The notes: a model not told the origin generated them from the sequence alone. A stretch of 64,000 nucleotides of DNA from an uncultured Clostridiaceae bacterium (GCA_947577025.1 CANPTO010000002.1:1-64000); one strand, 5' to 3'. Positions 7,711 through 17,254 are shown, counted from the stretch's first letter. Program-made: numbers and translations.

Positions 7711-9168
7711 GTGAAAAATATAATAGAAAAAATAAAAAAGAGTTTACTTGTAAAAAGAACAACAACTATCATATTTATGTTAGTGATAATTGCTTTATTT
7801 ATTGTGCTAACACTATGGGTAAATGGCTTAGACTTAAACCCAATAGACTTTACAAGTGAAAAATTGTATACATTAACAGATACTAGTAAAGAGAAAATAA
7901 AAAGTGTAGAAAATGATGTAAATATGTATTTTATAGGATATCAAGAAGGAGATTCTGTAATAGATTTAGCAAAACAATATAAAGTAGCTAATAATAAAAT
8001 AAATGTAGAAGTAACAAATGCAACCTCTAGACCAGACTTAGCAGAAAAATATGGAATAGATAACAATTCTAATGGAATAATAGTAGAAAGTAAAGATAAA
8101 ACTAAAATATTATCTCAAAGTGACTTTTATACATATGATCCAAAAACATATGAAGAGATTGATATAACAGAGGAAAAATTAACAAATTCTATTTTATATG
8201 TAGTAGCTCCCAAAATACCAATTATATACTTTTTAGAGGGATATTCCGAGTTTTCAACTTCCGCAAATATGAACTATTTAATAACATATTTGAAAAATGA
8301 AGTAACAGAATATAAAACAGTAAATGTTTTAACAACAGGAAGCATACCAGAGGATTGCGACACATTAATTATTACTTCACCAACAAAGGATTTTGATGAT
8401 GTAGCAGCAAATGCAATAACTAATTATATAAATAATGGTGGAAATATATTATGGTTTAACTTAGCAGTAACTGAAAAACAAGACTTACCAAATGTAAACA
8501 GAATACTTGGCATGTATGGAGTTAATCCATTTGAAGTAGGTGTAATTAATGAAACAAATACTGCCAAAATGATGACTGAGGCACCAAGTATAATACTACC
8601 AAATGTAAGTTATAGTCCAATTACAAAAAATATACCAGCAGTATTATTAATAAATGCAACAAAAATAAATTTTGCTACAGATGAAGAATTACAAAATCTA
8701 AAAGTAACAAAAACAGACTTATTACAAGCAAGTGAAAGTGCATTTTTTAGAACAAACTTTAACATAACAAGTAATAGCAAACAATCTGGTGAAGAAGAAG
8801 GTCCATTTGTAGTAGGAGCTGAATTACAAAAGAAAATATCAGAAGCAAATAGTGAAACTGGAGAAAGTGAAAAAATATCAAAATTAGTAATATATGGAGA
8901 AAACCTATTCATATCAGATTATACAATAACACAATCATCTTCATACCCAATGATTTCATACTCATATAATAAAGATTTAGCAATGGACTCAATGGCATAT
9001 TTAGTAGATAGGCAAGAAGATATAGTTATAAGAAAAGATAGAAATACAATAAATTACACAGCAACACTAAAACAAGATAATATAATACAAGGGATAATAT
9101 TTGGAGTACCAGTTGTAATAATATTTACAGGAATATTAGTGTGGCAACATAGAAGAAGAAAGAAATAG
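7711..9168 (+). CDS. GldG-like ABC auxiliary protein
   Basis: A 485-aa protein with an N-terminal membrane helix (about 18-38), a long extracellular region and a C-terminal helix (about 460-478) followed by a basic RRRKK tail. The extracellular start (NPIDFTSEKLYTLTDTSKE-type) and the later YFLEGYSEFS and ILWFN segments match GldG/DUF4350-type proteins that accompany ABC-2 exporters. The GTG start follows AGGAGG at 7695-7700. It is the third gene of the operon and probably a periplasm-facing partner of the permease. Confidence 0.8.
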   Translation: MKNIIEKIKKSLLVKRTTTIIFMLVIIALFIVLTLWVNGLDLNPIDFTSEKLYTLTDTSKEKIKSVENDVNMYFIGYQEGDSVIDLAKQYKVANNKINVEVTNATSRPDLAEKYGIDNNSNGIIVESKDKTKILSQSDFYTYDPKTYEEIDITEEKLTNSILYVVAPKIPIIYFLEGYSEFSTSANMNYLITYLKNEVTEYKTVNVLTTGSIPEDCDTLIITSPTKDFDDVAANAITNYINNGGNILWFNLAVTEKQDLPNVNRILGMYGVNPFEVGVINETNTAKMMTEAPSIILPNVSYSPITKNIPAVLLINATKINFATDEELQNLKVTKTDLLQASESAFFRTNFNITSNSKQSGEEEGPFVVGAELQKKISEANSETGESEKISKLVIYGENLFISDYTITQSSSYPMISYSYNKDLAMDSMAYLVDRQEDIVIRKDRNTINYTATLKQDNIIQGIIFGVPVVIIFTGILVWQHRRRKK

Positions 9169-9178
9169 AATAAAAATG

Positions 9179-9209
9179 AAAAACTCTCATACATTTTAAT
9201 GGGAGTTTT
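9179..9209 (+). terminator. Terminator of the ABC operon
   Basis: AAAACTC pairs with GAGTTTT, with one G-T extension, and is followed by TATT. It lies 11 nt after the gldG-like stop. Confidence 0.6.
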
Positions 9210-9218
9210 ATTAATTGG

Positions 9219-9272
9219 TGACTTCCCATTGGGGACGTTTCCTTTTGGGGTATCTGTCACTTTTGGGAATTT
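9219..9272 (-). repeat. Second copy of the REP-like element
   Basis: In reverse orientation this segment repeats the distal part of 3290-3350: CCCAAAAGTGACAGATACCCC, then AAAAGGAAACGTCCCC. A third, shorter trace is at about 10,622-10,641. The remaining part of the gap, 9273-9439, holds a CCAACCTC/TCTAACTT tandem stretch (about 9387-9420) and no recognisable gene. Confidence 0.65.
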
Positions 9273-9439
9273 AGAAAGTCGCAGGTTGAATATTAGTTCT
9301 AGCTACTGCCTCTTAAGTTAACGGCATTGGCGTAGAGGTAGGTGCGTGTATTCAAAGATTTGCTCTTCGAGGGAGTTAGCTAATTATCCAACCTCCAACT
9401 TCTAACTTCCAACCTCTAACAAAAAAGGAGAGCTTAGAT

Positions 9440-10456
9440 TTGAAGAATATTTTAAAAGTTATTTTTGTAATTATAGGAACCTTGATAGGTGCTGGATTTG
9501 CATCTGGAAGAGAAATATATTTATTTTTTGGTAAATATGGCAAGTATGGGAAAATAGGAATTATTTTAAGTGGTATTTTAACTGGAATTATAATATATAG
9601 AGTGTTAGAACTTACAAAAATGTATGAAATTAATACATATAATAAATTGTTAGAAAGAATAAATTGGAAACATAATAGATTAAATAAATTTATAAATATA
9701 ATAGTAAATGCTTTTCTACTTATTTCATTTTATATAATGATAGCAGGATTTAGCGCATACATAGCTCAAACTTATGGAATAGCGATTTATATTTCAAGTA
9801 GTGTATTTGTGATTATAAGTTATATTATTTTTAAAAAAAGTATACAAGGTGTAATTAAAGCAAATGAAGTATTAGTGCCTATTTTGATTTCGCTTATAAT
9901 ATATTTAGGAATAAAAAATATACCATATATGCTAAGCAAGGGTGATGTAATGCTACTTGAAAATAATAAAGGTTGGTTATTTAGCAGTATATTATATTCA
10001 AGTTATAACAGTATTTTGCTAATACCAGTATTAACAAGCCTAAGAAATTATATAGATAGTAAAAAAGGGGTAATAAAAATATCTGTAATTAGTAGTGTAG
10101 TGGTAATAATATTAGCTTTTTTAATTTATGGATTACTTTTAAGGGGAGAATATTTTTATGCGCAATTAGAAATGCCACTAATAGAAATAACGATGCAGTT
10201 TGGAAGAATATTTAAATATATTTATGGTTTCGTAATAATTGCTTCAATATTTACATCTGCCATCTCAGCAGGATATAGTTTTTTGGGAAATGTTAGCAAG
10301 AGCAAGAAAAGCTATAATATTATTTTATTAATCATGTGTTTAACAGGAATATTAGTTTCAAATATAGGTTTTTCAAATTTAGTTGAAATGTTATATCCTT
10401 TATTTGGAGTACTTGGTTTAATACAGATTTGGATGATATTTAAGTTTAGAAATTAA
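9440..10456 (+). CDS. YkvI-like membrane carrier
   Basis: A 338-aa polytopic protein with about ten membrane segments. The start FVIIGTLIGAGFASGREIYLFF is typical of the YkvI family (COG3949), distant relatives of sodium-coupled amino-acid transporters, with the GAGFASGRE unwound-helix motif near residues 17-25. The TTG start at 9440 follows AAAGGAGAG. It stands alone between repeat-containing intergenic regions. The substrate cannot be inferred from the sequence. Confidence 0.8.
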   Translation: MKNILKVIFVIIGTLIGAGFASGREIYLFFGKYGKYGKIGIILSGILTGIIIYRVLELTKMYEINTYNKLLERINWKHNRLNKFINIIVNAFLLISFYIMIAGFSAYIAQTYGIAIYISSSVFVIISYIIFKKSIQGVIKANEVLVPILISLIIYLGIKNIPYMLSKGDVMLLENNKGWLFSSILYSSYNSILLIPVLTSLRNYIDSKKGVIKISVISSVVVIILAFLIYGLLLRGEYFYAQLEMPLIEITMQFGRIFKYIYGFVIIASIFTSAISAGYSFLGNVSKSKKSYNIILLIMCLTGILVSNIGFSNLVEMLYPLFGVLGLIQIWMIFKFRN

Positions 10457-10498
10457 AAAACAAGAATATTATTATTTTAAGTATGTCTTTAAAGCCAC

Positions 10499-10567
10499 GG
10501 GCGATTATACTAAAGCATAACTTATTTCTAACTCGCTTTCGCTCGAAGAACTGAGAAAAAATCGCCC
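10499..10567. other. Intergenic region with GGGCGATT/AATCGCCC pair
   Basis: The 8-bp inverted pair 10499-10506 / 10560-10567 encloses a structured, relatively GC-richer segment unlike its surroundings. No protein is evident. Another REP-like trace follows at 10622-10641. Confidence 0.35.
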
Positions 10568-10654
10568 TACATTTGCTATGGCGATTTCTTCGAAGATTTC
10601 TATATTAAAAACTATTAATTAGTAACGTACCCAATGGGAATTTTTTTAAAGTGC

Positions 10655-10683
10655 TTGAAAAAATTTGATAAAACTGATATAAA
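10655..10683 (+). promoter_or_regulatory. Promoter of DUF5711-cvpA operon
   Basis: TTGAAA (10655-10660), a 17-bp spacer and TATAAA (10678-10683). The predicted start of RNA near 10690 supports the start codon at 10721 rather than the earlier one at 10688. Confidence 0.65.
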
Positions 10684-10720
10684 ATAGGTGGAGATATTTT
10701 TTGTATTTAGGAGTTTTAGG

Positions 10721-11908
10721 ATGAAAATAATTGGAATAGATGATGGAGAAGATATTAGAAAAGTAAATAAAAAGAAAATTATGATAATATCTATAATAAT
10801 ATTATTAGTAGTAATTGCGATTATAACTTTTATAATATATTGCGTAAACAAACCGTTTAGGGATTTACTAGATAAATATGTTTTAATGAAAAATGTAATA
10901 GAAAATAGTACTAATTCAATTAGCTTAGATGAAGATAAAAATAATAATGTATATGCTTATGATAAATACATATCAGTATTAAATAACAATATTTTGAAAA
11001 ATTATAACTCATCTGGAAAACTAGAAGGTGAAATTACAGTTGAAATAAGTAACCCTATAATGCTAGCAAATGGGAAGTTTTTATTAATAGCTGAAAATGG
11101 ACAAAATAAAATATATTTAATATCTGGAAATGAAATTATATGGAAAAAGGAATTAGAAGGTAATATTGATAAAATTACAGTTAATAAAAATGGATATGTA
11201 GCAGTAGTACTTTCTGGAACAACTCATAAATCTGTAATTCAAACATTTGATACTTCTGGAAAGGAATTATTTAAAACATATTTAGCAAGTACAATAGCGA
11301 TGGATGTTGATATTTCATTAGATAACCAATATTTAGCATTTTCAGAAATTAACACAGGTGCAACTTTAGTACAATCTATAATAAAAATAGTATCTATTCC
11401 AAAAGCTAAAAATGCTGAGGAAGGTTCAATAATATATACACATCAAGAACCAACTGGTAAATTAATAACAAATATAAAATATCAAGAGTCAAATAGACTG
11501 ATATGTATGTATGATGATGAAATTTATGTAATAAAAAATGACTCAAATGAGAAGTTAGTAGGTTTAGATGAACAAAGTACAAGAATAAGCTTTGCAGGTA
11601 TAGAGTTAAATAATTATGTTTTTAGAGTAGTAGAAAAATCTTCATTATTAAACACACAAACTAATGTAGAGATAATAAATTCAAGTAACAAAAAAAACAA
11701 TACATATAGTTTTGATGGAGTTACGAAAGAAATATATAGTTATAATGACAAAATAGCAATAAATGTAGGCTCGGAGGTGCACTTTATAGGCACAAATGGT
11801 TGGCTTGTAAAAAAATACATTTCAAAACAAGAGGTTAGAAAAGTTATAATGTGCAATAGTTTTGCAGGAATAGTATATAGAGATAAAATAGAAATAGTAG
11901 ATATATAG
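10721..11908 (+). CDS. DUF5711 family membrane-anchored beta-propeller-like protein
   Basis: A 395-aa protein with a short cytoplasmic start, one membrane helix at about residues 21-43 and a large outer region of repeated beta-strand units (GKFLLIAENGQNKIYLISG, GYVAVVLSGTTH, QYLAFSEINTG). This matches DUF5711 proteins, which are predicted WD40-like propellers of unknown function, common in Clostridia and often next to cvpA, as here. The ATG at 10721 has AGGAG 11 nt upstream and lies after the predicted transcription start. Confidence 0.75.
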   Translation: MKIIGIDDGEDIRKVNKKKIMIISIIILLVVIAIITFIIYCVNKPFRDLLDKYVLMKNVIENSTNSISLDEDKNNNVYAYDKYISVLNNNILKNYNSSGKLEGEITVEISNPIMLANGKFLLIAENGQNKIYLISGNEIIWKKELEGNIDKITVNKNGYVAVVLSGTTHKSVIQTFDTSGKELFKTYLASTIAMDVDISLDNQYLAFSEINTGATLVQSIIKIVSIPKAKNAEEGSIIYTHQEPTGKLITNIKYQESNRLICMYDDEIYVIKNDSNEKLVGLDEQSTRISFAGIELNNYVFRVVEKSSLLNTQTNVEIINSSNKKNNTYSFDGVTKEIYSYNDKIAINVGSEVHFIGTNGWLVKKYISKQEVRKVIMCNSFAGIVYRDKIEIVDI

Positions 11909-11918
11909 GAGGTTTAAT

Positions 11919-12575
11919 ATGTCAATAATAATAGATTTAATAATTTTAGGGTTAATATTACTTTGTGTTTTACTAGGATATAAAAAAGGATTAACAAAAT
12001 GTGTAATTAAAATATTATCATTTGTAATAGCAATAGTTATAGCTGTAGTATTATTTAAGCCAATAAGTAATATTGTAATAAATAATACACAGATAGATGA
12101 TAATATAAAAAATTCTATAATAGAAGTTGTGGCAGCTGATGTAGAAGAAAGTGGAAAAGTAAAAGAAGATAGCAATTTACCAAAATCTATAATAAACAAC
12201 ATAAATGAGAAAGTTGAAAATTCAGTAAATGAAACAAAGCAAACAGTAGTAAATGCGGCAGCAGAGCAAATATCAAAAACAATTATTAATGTAGGGGTAG
12301 CAATTGGATTATTTATAATAGCAAGGATTGCATTAATATTTGTAAGTGCTATTTCATCACTAATAACAGATTTACCAATAATAAAACAATTTGATAAAGC
12401 TGGAGGAATTATATATGGACTAGTAGAAGCACTAGTAATAATATTTATAATATTTGCTATAATTTCATTTATAAGTCCAATGATAGAGGGTAGTCAATTA
12501 ATTACAGCAATTAGTAAATCGATTTTAGGAAGCATTTTTTATAATAATAACTTATTATTAAATATAATTTTCTAA
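11919..12575 (+). CDS. CvpA family membrane protein
   Basis: A 218-aa protein with the classic CvpA beginning (hydrophobic helix, then LGYKKGLTKCVIKILSFVIA), an extended middle segment and two further membrane helices near 120-145 and 163-187. CvpA-like proteins influence envelope processes and colicin V export in enterobacteria. In Clostridia the role is open. It begins 10 bp after the DUF5711 gene with AGGAGG, so the two are co-transcribed. Confidence 0.8.
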   Translation: MSIIIDLIILGLILLCVLLGYKKGLTKCVIKILSFVIAIVIAVVLFKPISNIVINNTQIDDNIKNSIIEVVAADVEESGKVKEDSNLPKSIINNINEKVENSVNETKQTVVNAAAEQISKTIINVGVAIGLFIIARIALIFVSAISSLITDLPIIKQFDKAGGIIYGLVEALVIIFIIFAIISFISPMIEGSQLITAISKSILGSIFYNNNLLLNIIF

Positions 12576-12589
12576 AGAAATTAAAATAA

Positions 12590-12622
12590 GCGAGATATGT
12601 GTAAAAATATATCTCGTTTTTT
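12590..12622 (+). terminator. Terminator after cvpA
   Basis: GCGAGATAT pairs with ATATCTCG and is followed by six T. Confidence 0.7.
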
Positions 12623-12639
12623 AAAATTTTCTAAAATTA

Positions 12640-12668
12640 TTGAAAAAAATTAGCATATTTGATATACT
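12640..12668 (+). promoter_or_regulatory. Promoter of the LytR-CpsA-Psr gene
   Basis: TTGAAA (12640-12645), a 17-bp spacer and TATACT (12663-12668). Confidence 0.65.
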
Positions 12669-12703
12669 TTAAAGGCATAAATAATTATTAGGAGTGAATT
12701 TAA

Positions 12704-14056
12704 TTGAAGAAAGATGTGAAATCAAATGATAAGAAAAGCAAGAAGAAAAAGAGCAAATTGAAAATAGTTTTAAGAATAATTTTATTTATAATATTAGCAA
12801 CTATAATAGGGTATGGTATTTGGTTTGGAATAAATTACTTTAGGCATGTTTCAGGCGATGAGAAACCACAATATGATCCATTATCAGCAACAGCGTTAGG
12901 AATAGACCCTGAAAAGCTAAAAGAAGTGGGAAGGATTAATGTTTTAATATTAGGAGAAAGTGGAGTAGGAGATGGTTATAAATTAACAGATAGCATAATG
13001 CTAGTATCATATAATCCACAAACTGGGCAAGCTTCTATATTGTCAATTCCTAGAGATACATATGTAGGAAGAAAAAATAGAAATACAGCATCACAAAATT
13101 ATTTAGCAAGTTACAAAATGAACGCAGTATATCGTAATGGAACTAATATTCCTGAAACAGTAGAGAGAGTAAGTGAACTAACAGGAGTAAATATAGATAA
13201 TTATGTTTTAATAGATACAGATGCAATAATTGAAATAGTAGATGCAATAGGTGGAGTAAACTTTAATGTACCAATAGATATGGATTATGATGATCCAACA
13301 CAGGATTTACATATACATTTGAAGGCTGGAGAGCAAAAAATAGATGGAAAAAAAGCAGAACAATTATTACGTTTTAGACACAACAATGACTATACAAGTT
13401 ACCCAGAAGAATATGGAGACAATGACTTAGGAAGAATGAGAACACAAAGAGAGTTTATACAAGTAACTTTAAAACAATTAATTAAATTTGAGAATGTTAC
13501 TAAGGTCTTAAATATTTTAGATATAGTATTTAATAATATAAAAACAGATTTAACAATGGAAAATATAAAATATTATATACCATATATATTTAAGTTTAAT
13601 ATGGAAAACATACAAACAGGAACTCTTCCTGGGGCGTCAGAACAATGTAATGGAATTTGGATATACGTAGCTAATTCAAAACAGACAAAGAAATTGGTAG
13701 ATGAATTATTTACTGATATAGAATTGCCAGCAGAAAATGCAAATGTGATAAATGATTCTAATACCATTAGTGAAGAAGAAGATAAGACAAAGGATACAAA
13801 AATAGAATTATTAAATGCAACAGGCTCTGATACTTTATTAGATAAAGTGAAACAAAAACTTATAAAAGAAGGATATAATGTAATAAAAACAGGAAATACA
13901 AATGAGACATCTAGTAGTTTAATAATAAATAGGACAATGCAATCTAAAATAGTAGAGGAAGACTTAAAAAACATATTGAACATAAATAATGTAAATAATA
14001 AGTCTAATAATTCAAATGTAGATTTTACAATAATAATAGGAAAAGATTATAAATAA
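12704..14056 (+). CDS. LytR-CpsA-Psr family glycopolymer transferase
   Basis: LCP proteins attach teichoic acid or capsular polymers to peptidoglycan on the outer face of the membrane. The 450-aa protein has a very basic start, one membrane helix (about 23-46) and the LCP domain: VLILGESGVGDGYKLTDSIML near 83-103, SIPRDTYV near 119, the IDNYVLIDTDAI segment and a late arginine cluster RFRHNND...GRMRTQREF. A LytR_C domain occupies about 365-450. The TTG start follows AGGAGTG. It is monocistronic, with its own promoter, and convergent with dacF. Confidence 0.92.
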   Translation: MKKDVKSNDKKSKKKKSKLKIVLRIILFIILATIIGYGIWFGINYFRHVSGDEKPQYDPLSATALGIDPEKLKEVGRINVLILGESGVGDGYKLTDSIMLVSYNPQTGQASILSIPRDTYVGRKNRNTASQNYLASYKMNAVYRNGTNIPETVERVSELTGVNIDNYVLIDTDAIIEIVDAIGGVNFNVPIDMDYDDPTQDLHIHLKAGEQKIDGKKAEQLLRFRHNNDYTSYPEEYGDNDLGRMRTQREFIQVTLKQLIKFENVTKVLNILDIVFNNIKTDLTMENIKYYIPYIFKFNMENIQTGTLPGASEQCNGIWIYVANSKQTKKLVDELFTDIELPAENANVINDSNTISEEEDKTKDTKIELLNATGSDTLLDKVKQKLIKEGYNVIKTGNTNETSSSLIINRTMQSKIVEEDLKNILNINNVNNKSNNSNVDFTIIIGKDYK

Positions 14057-14089
14057 AAAAGGGGCATTTTATTTAAGCACCCTTTTTTT
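14055..14089. terminator. Convergent terminator, LCP gene and dacF
   Basis: An oligo-A/GGG arm and a CCC/oligo-T arm flank a short loop, usable in both directions. It overlaps the last codons of the minus-strand dacF. Confidence 0.7.
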
Positions 14090-15361
14090 ATATTTCTGTC
14101 TGCGCCTTTTTTTCTTATTTTTGTTATTGGATCCTAGCAGTTTATTTAATAAGAATAACACAATAAGTATGGAAGCAATAGATAAGAATGTAGTAATACC
14201 ATTAGATTCTAATACATTTGCTCCTGCTAAAAGCTTAGAAGTGTATTCATTTCCATCTATAGTGTAGGTTATTTTTCCAATAACAGTATTTTGAGTAATA
14301 GGAGCGTGCAAGTCACTATTAAGTTCGACAGTAGGAGTTATATTTGCAAAATCAGCAGAGTCTTTTTTTACTAATACCGATATTTCATTTTCAACAATAA
14401 TGTTAAGATTTTTTGTGCTACTGCTTGCTTTAGGAATTTTTATACTTTTTAAAGTAGAGTTACCTTCATGTAAAGTTTTTACAGTATAATTTTCAAATGC
14501 ATAATTAAACAAGGTTTTACAGTCTAAATTTCTAGCAGAAAGACCATTTTCCGTAGTACCTGCACCTAAAATTACTACAATATATTCTATACCATCTTTT
14601 TCACTACTAGCAACAATGCAATTTTTAGCGGGATTAGTATAACCTGTTTTTATTCCTGTAGCATATTCATAATAATAATTATCTACTTTATCTGAAGAAT
14701 TTTCTCTAAGTAAAGGATTTGTGGTAGCAAAGACTCTATCATTTTTAGGGTATTTATTACTAGCAGGAAGTGTATAAATAGTAGTTGCAACAATTTGCCT
14801 AAAAGTTTCATTTTGCATAGCATAACGACCAATTAAGCTTAAATCATAAGCAGTAGAATAATGATTAGTATTATGAACTCCATTAGGGTTAACAAAATTA
14901 GTATTTAAGCAACCTAGCTCTACTGCTTTAGAATTCATCATTGTAGAGAAACTTTCTACAGAGCCTGCTATATGTTCAGCTAAAACATTAGCAGCTTCAT
15001 TGGCAGATTGTATTAATAATACATGTAATAATTGATTTATTGTTAGTTCTTCCCCAACTTGAATATTTGCATTAGTGTATCCAACTGGTACAGAAAAAAC
15101 AGCTTCATAACTTGCGGTTGCAACATCTGTCAATTTGCAATACTCTAAAGTAAGAATTGCAGTCATAATTTTTGTAGTACTTGCAGGATAGCATTTCTCA
15201 TAAGCATTTTTCTCATAAATTATTTTTCCTGTTTTTGATTCCACTAAGAGGCAAGTAGGTGAGTATGTAACAAGATCATTTGTATTAGCCAATATGATTT
15301 TACAATGTAAGATAATAAGTAGAGCCAAAAATATAGGTACAAGTTTTTTTAAACGTTTCAT
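14069..15361 (-). CDS. D-alanyl-D-alanine carboxypeptidase (PBP5/DacF type)
   Basis: A secreted, membrane-held enzyme that trims the terminal D-Ala of peptidoglycan pentapeptides. The 430-aa protein has a signal peptide (about 1-26). It carries all three serine-peptidase motifs: SxxK in PASTTKIM (about 60), SxN in QSANEAAN (about 118) and KTG in GIKTGYT (about 237). A beta-rich domain follows, then a C-terminal membrane helix and a very basic tail in place of the usual amphipathic anchor. AAAGGAG precedes the ATG at 15361. The beta-rich domain and C-terminal membrane segment resemble the sporulation-linked DacF/DacB group, but the sub-type is not certain. Confidence 0.92.
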   Translation of the reverse strand: MKRLKKLVPIFLALLIILHCKIILANTNDLVTYSPTCLLVESKTGKIIYEKNAYEKCYPASTTKIMTAILTLEYCKLTDVATASYEAVFSVPVGYTNANIQVGEELTINQLLHVLLIQSANEAANVLAEHIAGSVESFSTMMNSKAVELGCLNTNFVNPNGVHNTNHYSTAYDLSLIGRYAMQNETFRQIVATTIYTLPASNKYPKNDRVFATTNPLLRENSSDKVDNYYYEYATGIKTGYTNPAKNCIVASSEKDGIEYIVVILGAGTTENGLSARNLDCKTLFNYAFENYTVKTLHEGNSTLKSIKIPKASSSTKNLNIIVENEISVLVKKDSADFANITPTVELNSDLHAPITQNTVIGKITYTIDGNEYTSKLLAGANVLESNGITTFLSIASILIVLFLLNKLLGSNNKNKKKRRRQKYKKRVLK

Positions 15362-15382
15362 ATAATTCTCCTTTGGTTAATA

Positions 15383-16039
15383 ATGTGTTTATATAATATA
15401 TTATGTAAGGAGAAAATTCAATACAAAAAGGAGGTTTTTAATATAAAAAGTTATAAACAAATTTTAATAATATGTGGATTAATATTAGCAATTATTATAG
15501 GAATAATGATTTATTTTTACAAAAATACAGAAGATTATTCTTATTTAGAAGTTTCAAATAGTAATGAAGAGAAAATAGAAGTAATGGAGGTACAAAATAT
15601 TGTAATACATATAACTGGACAAGTAGTAAATCAAGGAGTAGTTAAACTAAAGGAAGGAGCGAGAGTAATTGATGCGATAGAAGCGGCAGGGGGAGCGACA
15701 TTAGAAGCGAATTTATCTAAGGTAAATTTAGCATATTTACTAGAAGATGGAATGCAAATACATATTCCAAGTATAAATGATGAAGAAGAGGAAGAATATA
15801 TATCTAGTAGTGAGGTTAGTAAAAATAAAGGAAGTAAAGAAGCTACAAAAGTTAATATAAATATAGCAACAAGTGAGGAATTGCAAAAACTCCCAGGAAT
15901 TGGAGAGTCAATGGCAGCAAGGATAATAGCATATAGAAAAGAAAATGGGAAATTTACTAAAATAGAGGACTTAAAAAATGTAAGTGGAATAGGGGAAGCT
16001 AAATTTAATAATATAAAAAATTATATATATATAAAGTAA
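15383..16039 (+). CDS. comEA: ComEA-like helix-hairpin-helix DNA-binding protein
   Basis: ComEA binds incoming DNA at the outer membrane surface during transformation. The protein has a single N-terminal membrane helix, an SLBB domain (HITGQVVNQGVVKLKEGARV onward) and a C-terminal double helix-hairpin-helix (VNINIATSEELQKLPGIGESMAARII, then LKNVSGIGEAKF). The upstream ATG at 15383 has no ribosome site. A perfect AAAGGAGG at 15427-15434 instead sits 8 nt before an ATA codon at 15443, which may be the true start and would give about 198 aa. No comEC is seen next to it. Confidence 0.85.
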   Translation: MCLYNILCKEKIQYKKEVFNIKSYKQILIICGLILAIIIGIMIYFYKNTEDYSYLEVSNSNEEKIEVMEVQNIVIHITGQVVNQGVVKLKEGARVIDAIEAAGGATLEANLSKVNLAYLLEDGMQIHIPSINDEEEEEYISSSEVSKNKGSKEATKVNINIATSEELQKLPGIGESMAARIIAYRKENGKFTKIEDLKNVSGIGEAKFNNIKNYIYIK

Positions 16040-16178
16040 TAAAAATAGTACTTATATGTAAATGGTTAGACTTCAGCATTTTAAGAGCATATCGAGTTAT
16101 AAAAAACTGAAACTCAAATTTAATTAGGATTGTAAAGCTTAAAAAAATGTGGTAATATAAAAATAGGGGGGAATAAAT

Positions 16179-16802
16179 ATGGAATCAAACCAAAAAATAT
16201 ATTTATCTTGGACAGTAGTAATATTAACAATAATATTTTGCTGGCCGATAGGATTATTTTTATTATATTTGAAATTTAAAGATACATCTAAAAATAAATT
16301 AATTTTTGCAGGAAAAACAAAAATTGTAATAGGTATATTTTCAGTATTTTTTGGATTAGTAGGTTTAACAACTGAAATGGAAGATACCTCAGATGATTTA
16401 CTAATAGGAATAATATTAATAACCTTCTTTTTAAGTTTAGGCATATATCTTATATATATAGGAATAAAAAATATAAAAGAAGGAAAAATATATGATCAAT
16501 TGGTATATTTAATCAAATATGAAAAAATAGAAAATATGCAAGATATTGCAGAACGATTAAAAATTAATCTAAATGATACAAATAAATATATGGTTAAAGC
16601 CATTTCAATGAAATATATAGATGAAGAAATCGAATGCAAAAATGGAAAAATAATATATAAGAGACAAGTAGTAGAAAAGGAAGAAAAGAAGAAAAAAGAA
16701 CATATAGTAAAATGTAATTCTTGCGGGGGAATAAATACTGTTATAGAAGGGGAGAATAGTATTTGTGAGTATTGTGGAATGCAATTATTTATAAGGAAAT
16801 AA
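16179..16802 (+). CDS. Membrane protein with C-terminal zinc ribbon
   Basis: A 207-aa protein with four hydrophobic segments in the first 105 residues. A helical, wHTH/SHOCT-like cytosolic part (YDQLVYLIKYEKIENMQDI) follows, then a Lys-rich linker and a zinc ribbon, CNSCGGINTV...CEYCGMQL, at about 182-203. I do not recognise the family; similar arrangements occur in uncharacterised Bacillota proteins. The start follows GGGGGG at 16166-16171. It is monocistronic and ends in a strong terminator. Confidence 0.7.
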   Translation: MESNQKIYLSWTVVILTIIFCWPIGLFLLYLKFKDTSKNKLIFAGKTKIVIGIFSVFFGLVGLTTEMEDTSDDLLIGIILITFFLSLGIYLIYIGIKNIKEGKIYDQLVYLIKYEKIENMQDIAERLKINLNDTNKYMVKAISMKYIDEEIECKNGKIIYKRQVVEKEEKKKKEHIVKCNSCGGINTVIEGENSICEYCGMQLFIRK

Positions 16803-16807
16803 CAAAA

Positions 16808-16845
16808 ATACCACATTTATACAAAAAAGTGTGTAAATGTGGTAT
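16808..16845 (+). terminator. Terminator after membrane zinc-ribbon gene
   Basis: A 16-bp stem with one mismatch (16808-16823 with 16830-16845) and a 6-nt loop. Confidence 0.65.
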
Positions 16846-16998
16846 AAAAATATATAGTTTTTCATATATTATATAGTGTAAGAAGTATATAGAAGGAAAA
16901 TTTATACAAAAAAGAACATAGTTTTTTATGAAAAATTTGAAAATATGAACAGAAAATAAATTTTTATAAAAAAATAGAAACAAAAATCACATAAAGGG

Positions 16999-17027
16999 TT
17001 GACAAATTAAATATTTGGCATTATACT
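16999..17027 (+). promoter_or_regulatory. Consensus promoter of initiator tRNA gene
   Basis: TTGACA (16999-17004), a 17-bp spacer and TATACT (17022-17027), 35 bp before the tRNA 5' end. Confidence 0.85.
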
Positions 17028-17062
17028 ATATGAAGCATACAAAAAAGCACAATTTAATACAT

Positions 17063-17138
<76 letters not shown>

Positions 17139-17142
17139 AACC

Positions 17143-17179
17143 AAAATCACTAGAACTATAACGGTTTTAGTGATTTTTT
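17143..17179 (+). terminator. Terminator directly after tRNA-fMet (element side)
   Basis: AAAATCACTA (17143-17152) pairs with TAGTGATTTT (17168-17177), followed by T. The element therefore brings its own terminator for the tRNA. The displaced original one is at 39914. Confidence 0.7.
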
Positions 17180-17232
17180 GTTGCTTTAAAATAGTTTACA
17201 ATAACGTTATTTTTAATCACTATTATGTAGAT

Positions 17233-17254
17233 TTGGGTAAAAATTGGGTAAAAT
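17233..17254 (+). repeat. Integrase arm-type repeat, left copy
   Basis: A 22-bp segment made of two TTGGGTAAAA units. It is repeated exactly at 39725-39746 near the other end, in the same orientation. Internal direct repeats near both ends are typical integrase or excisionase arm sites. Confidence 0.65.
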
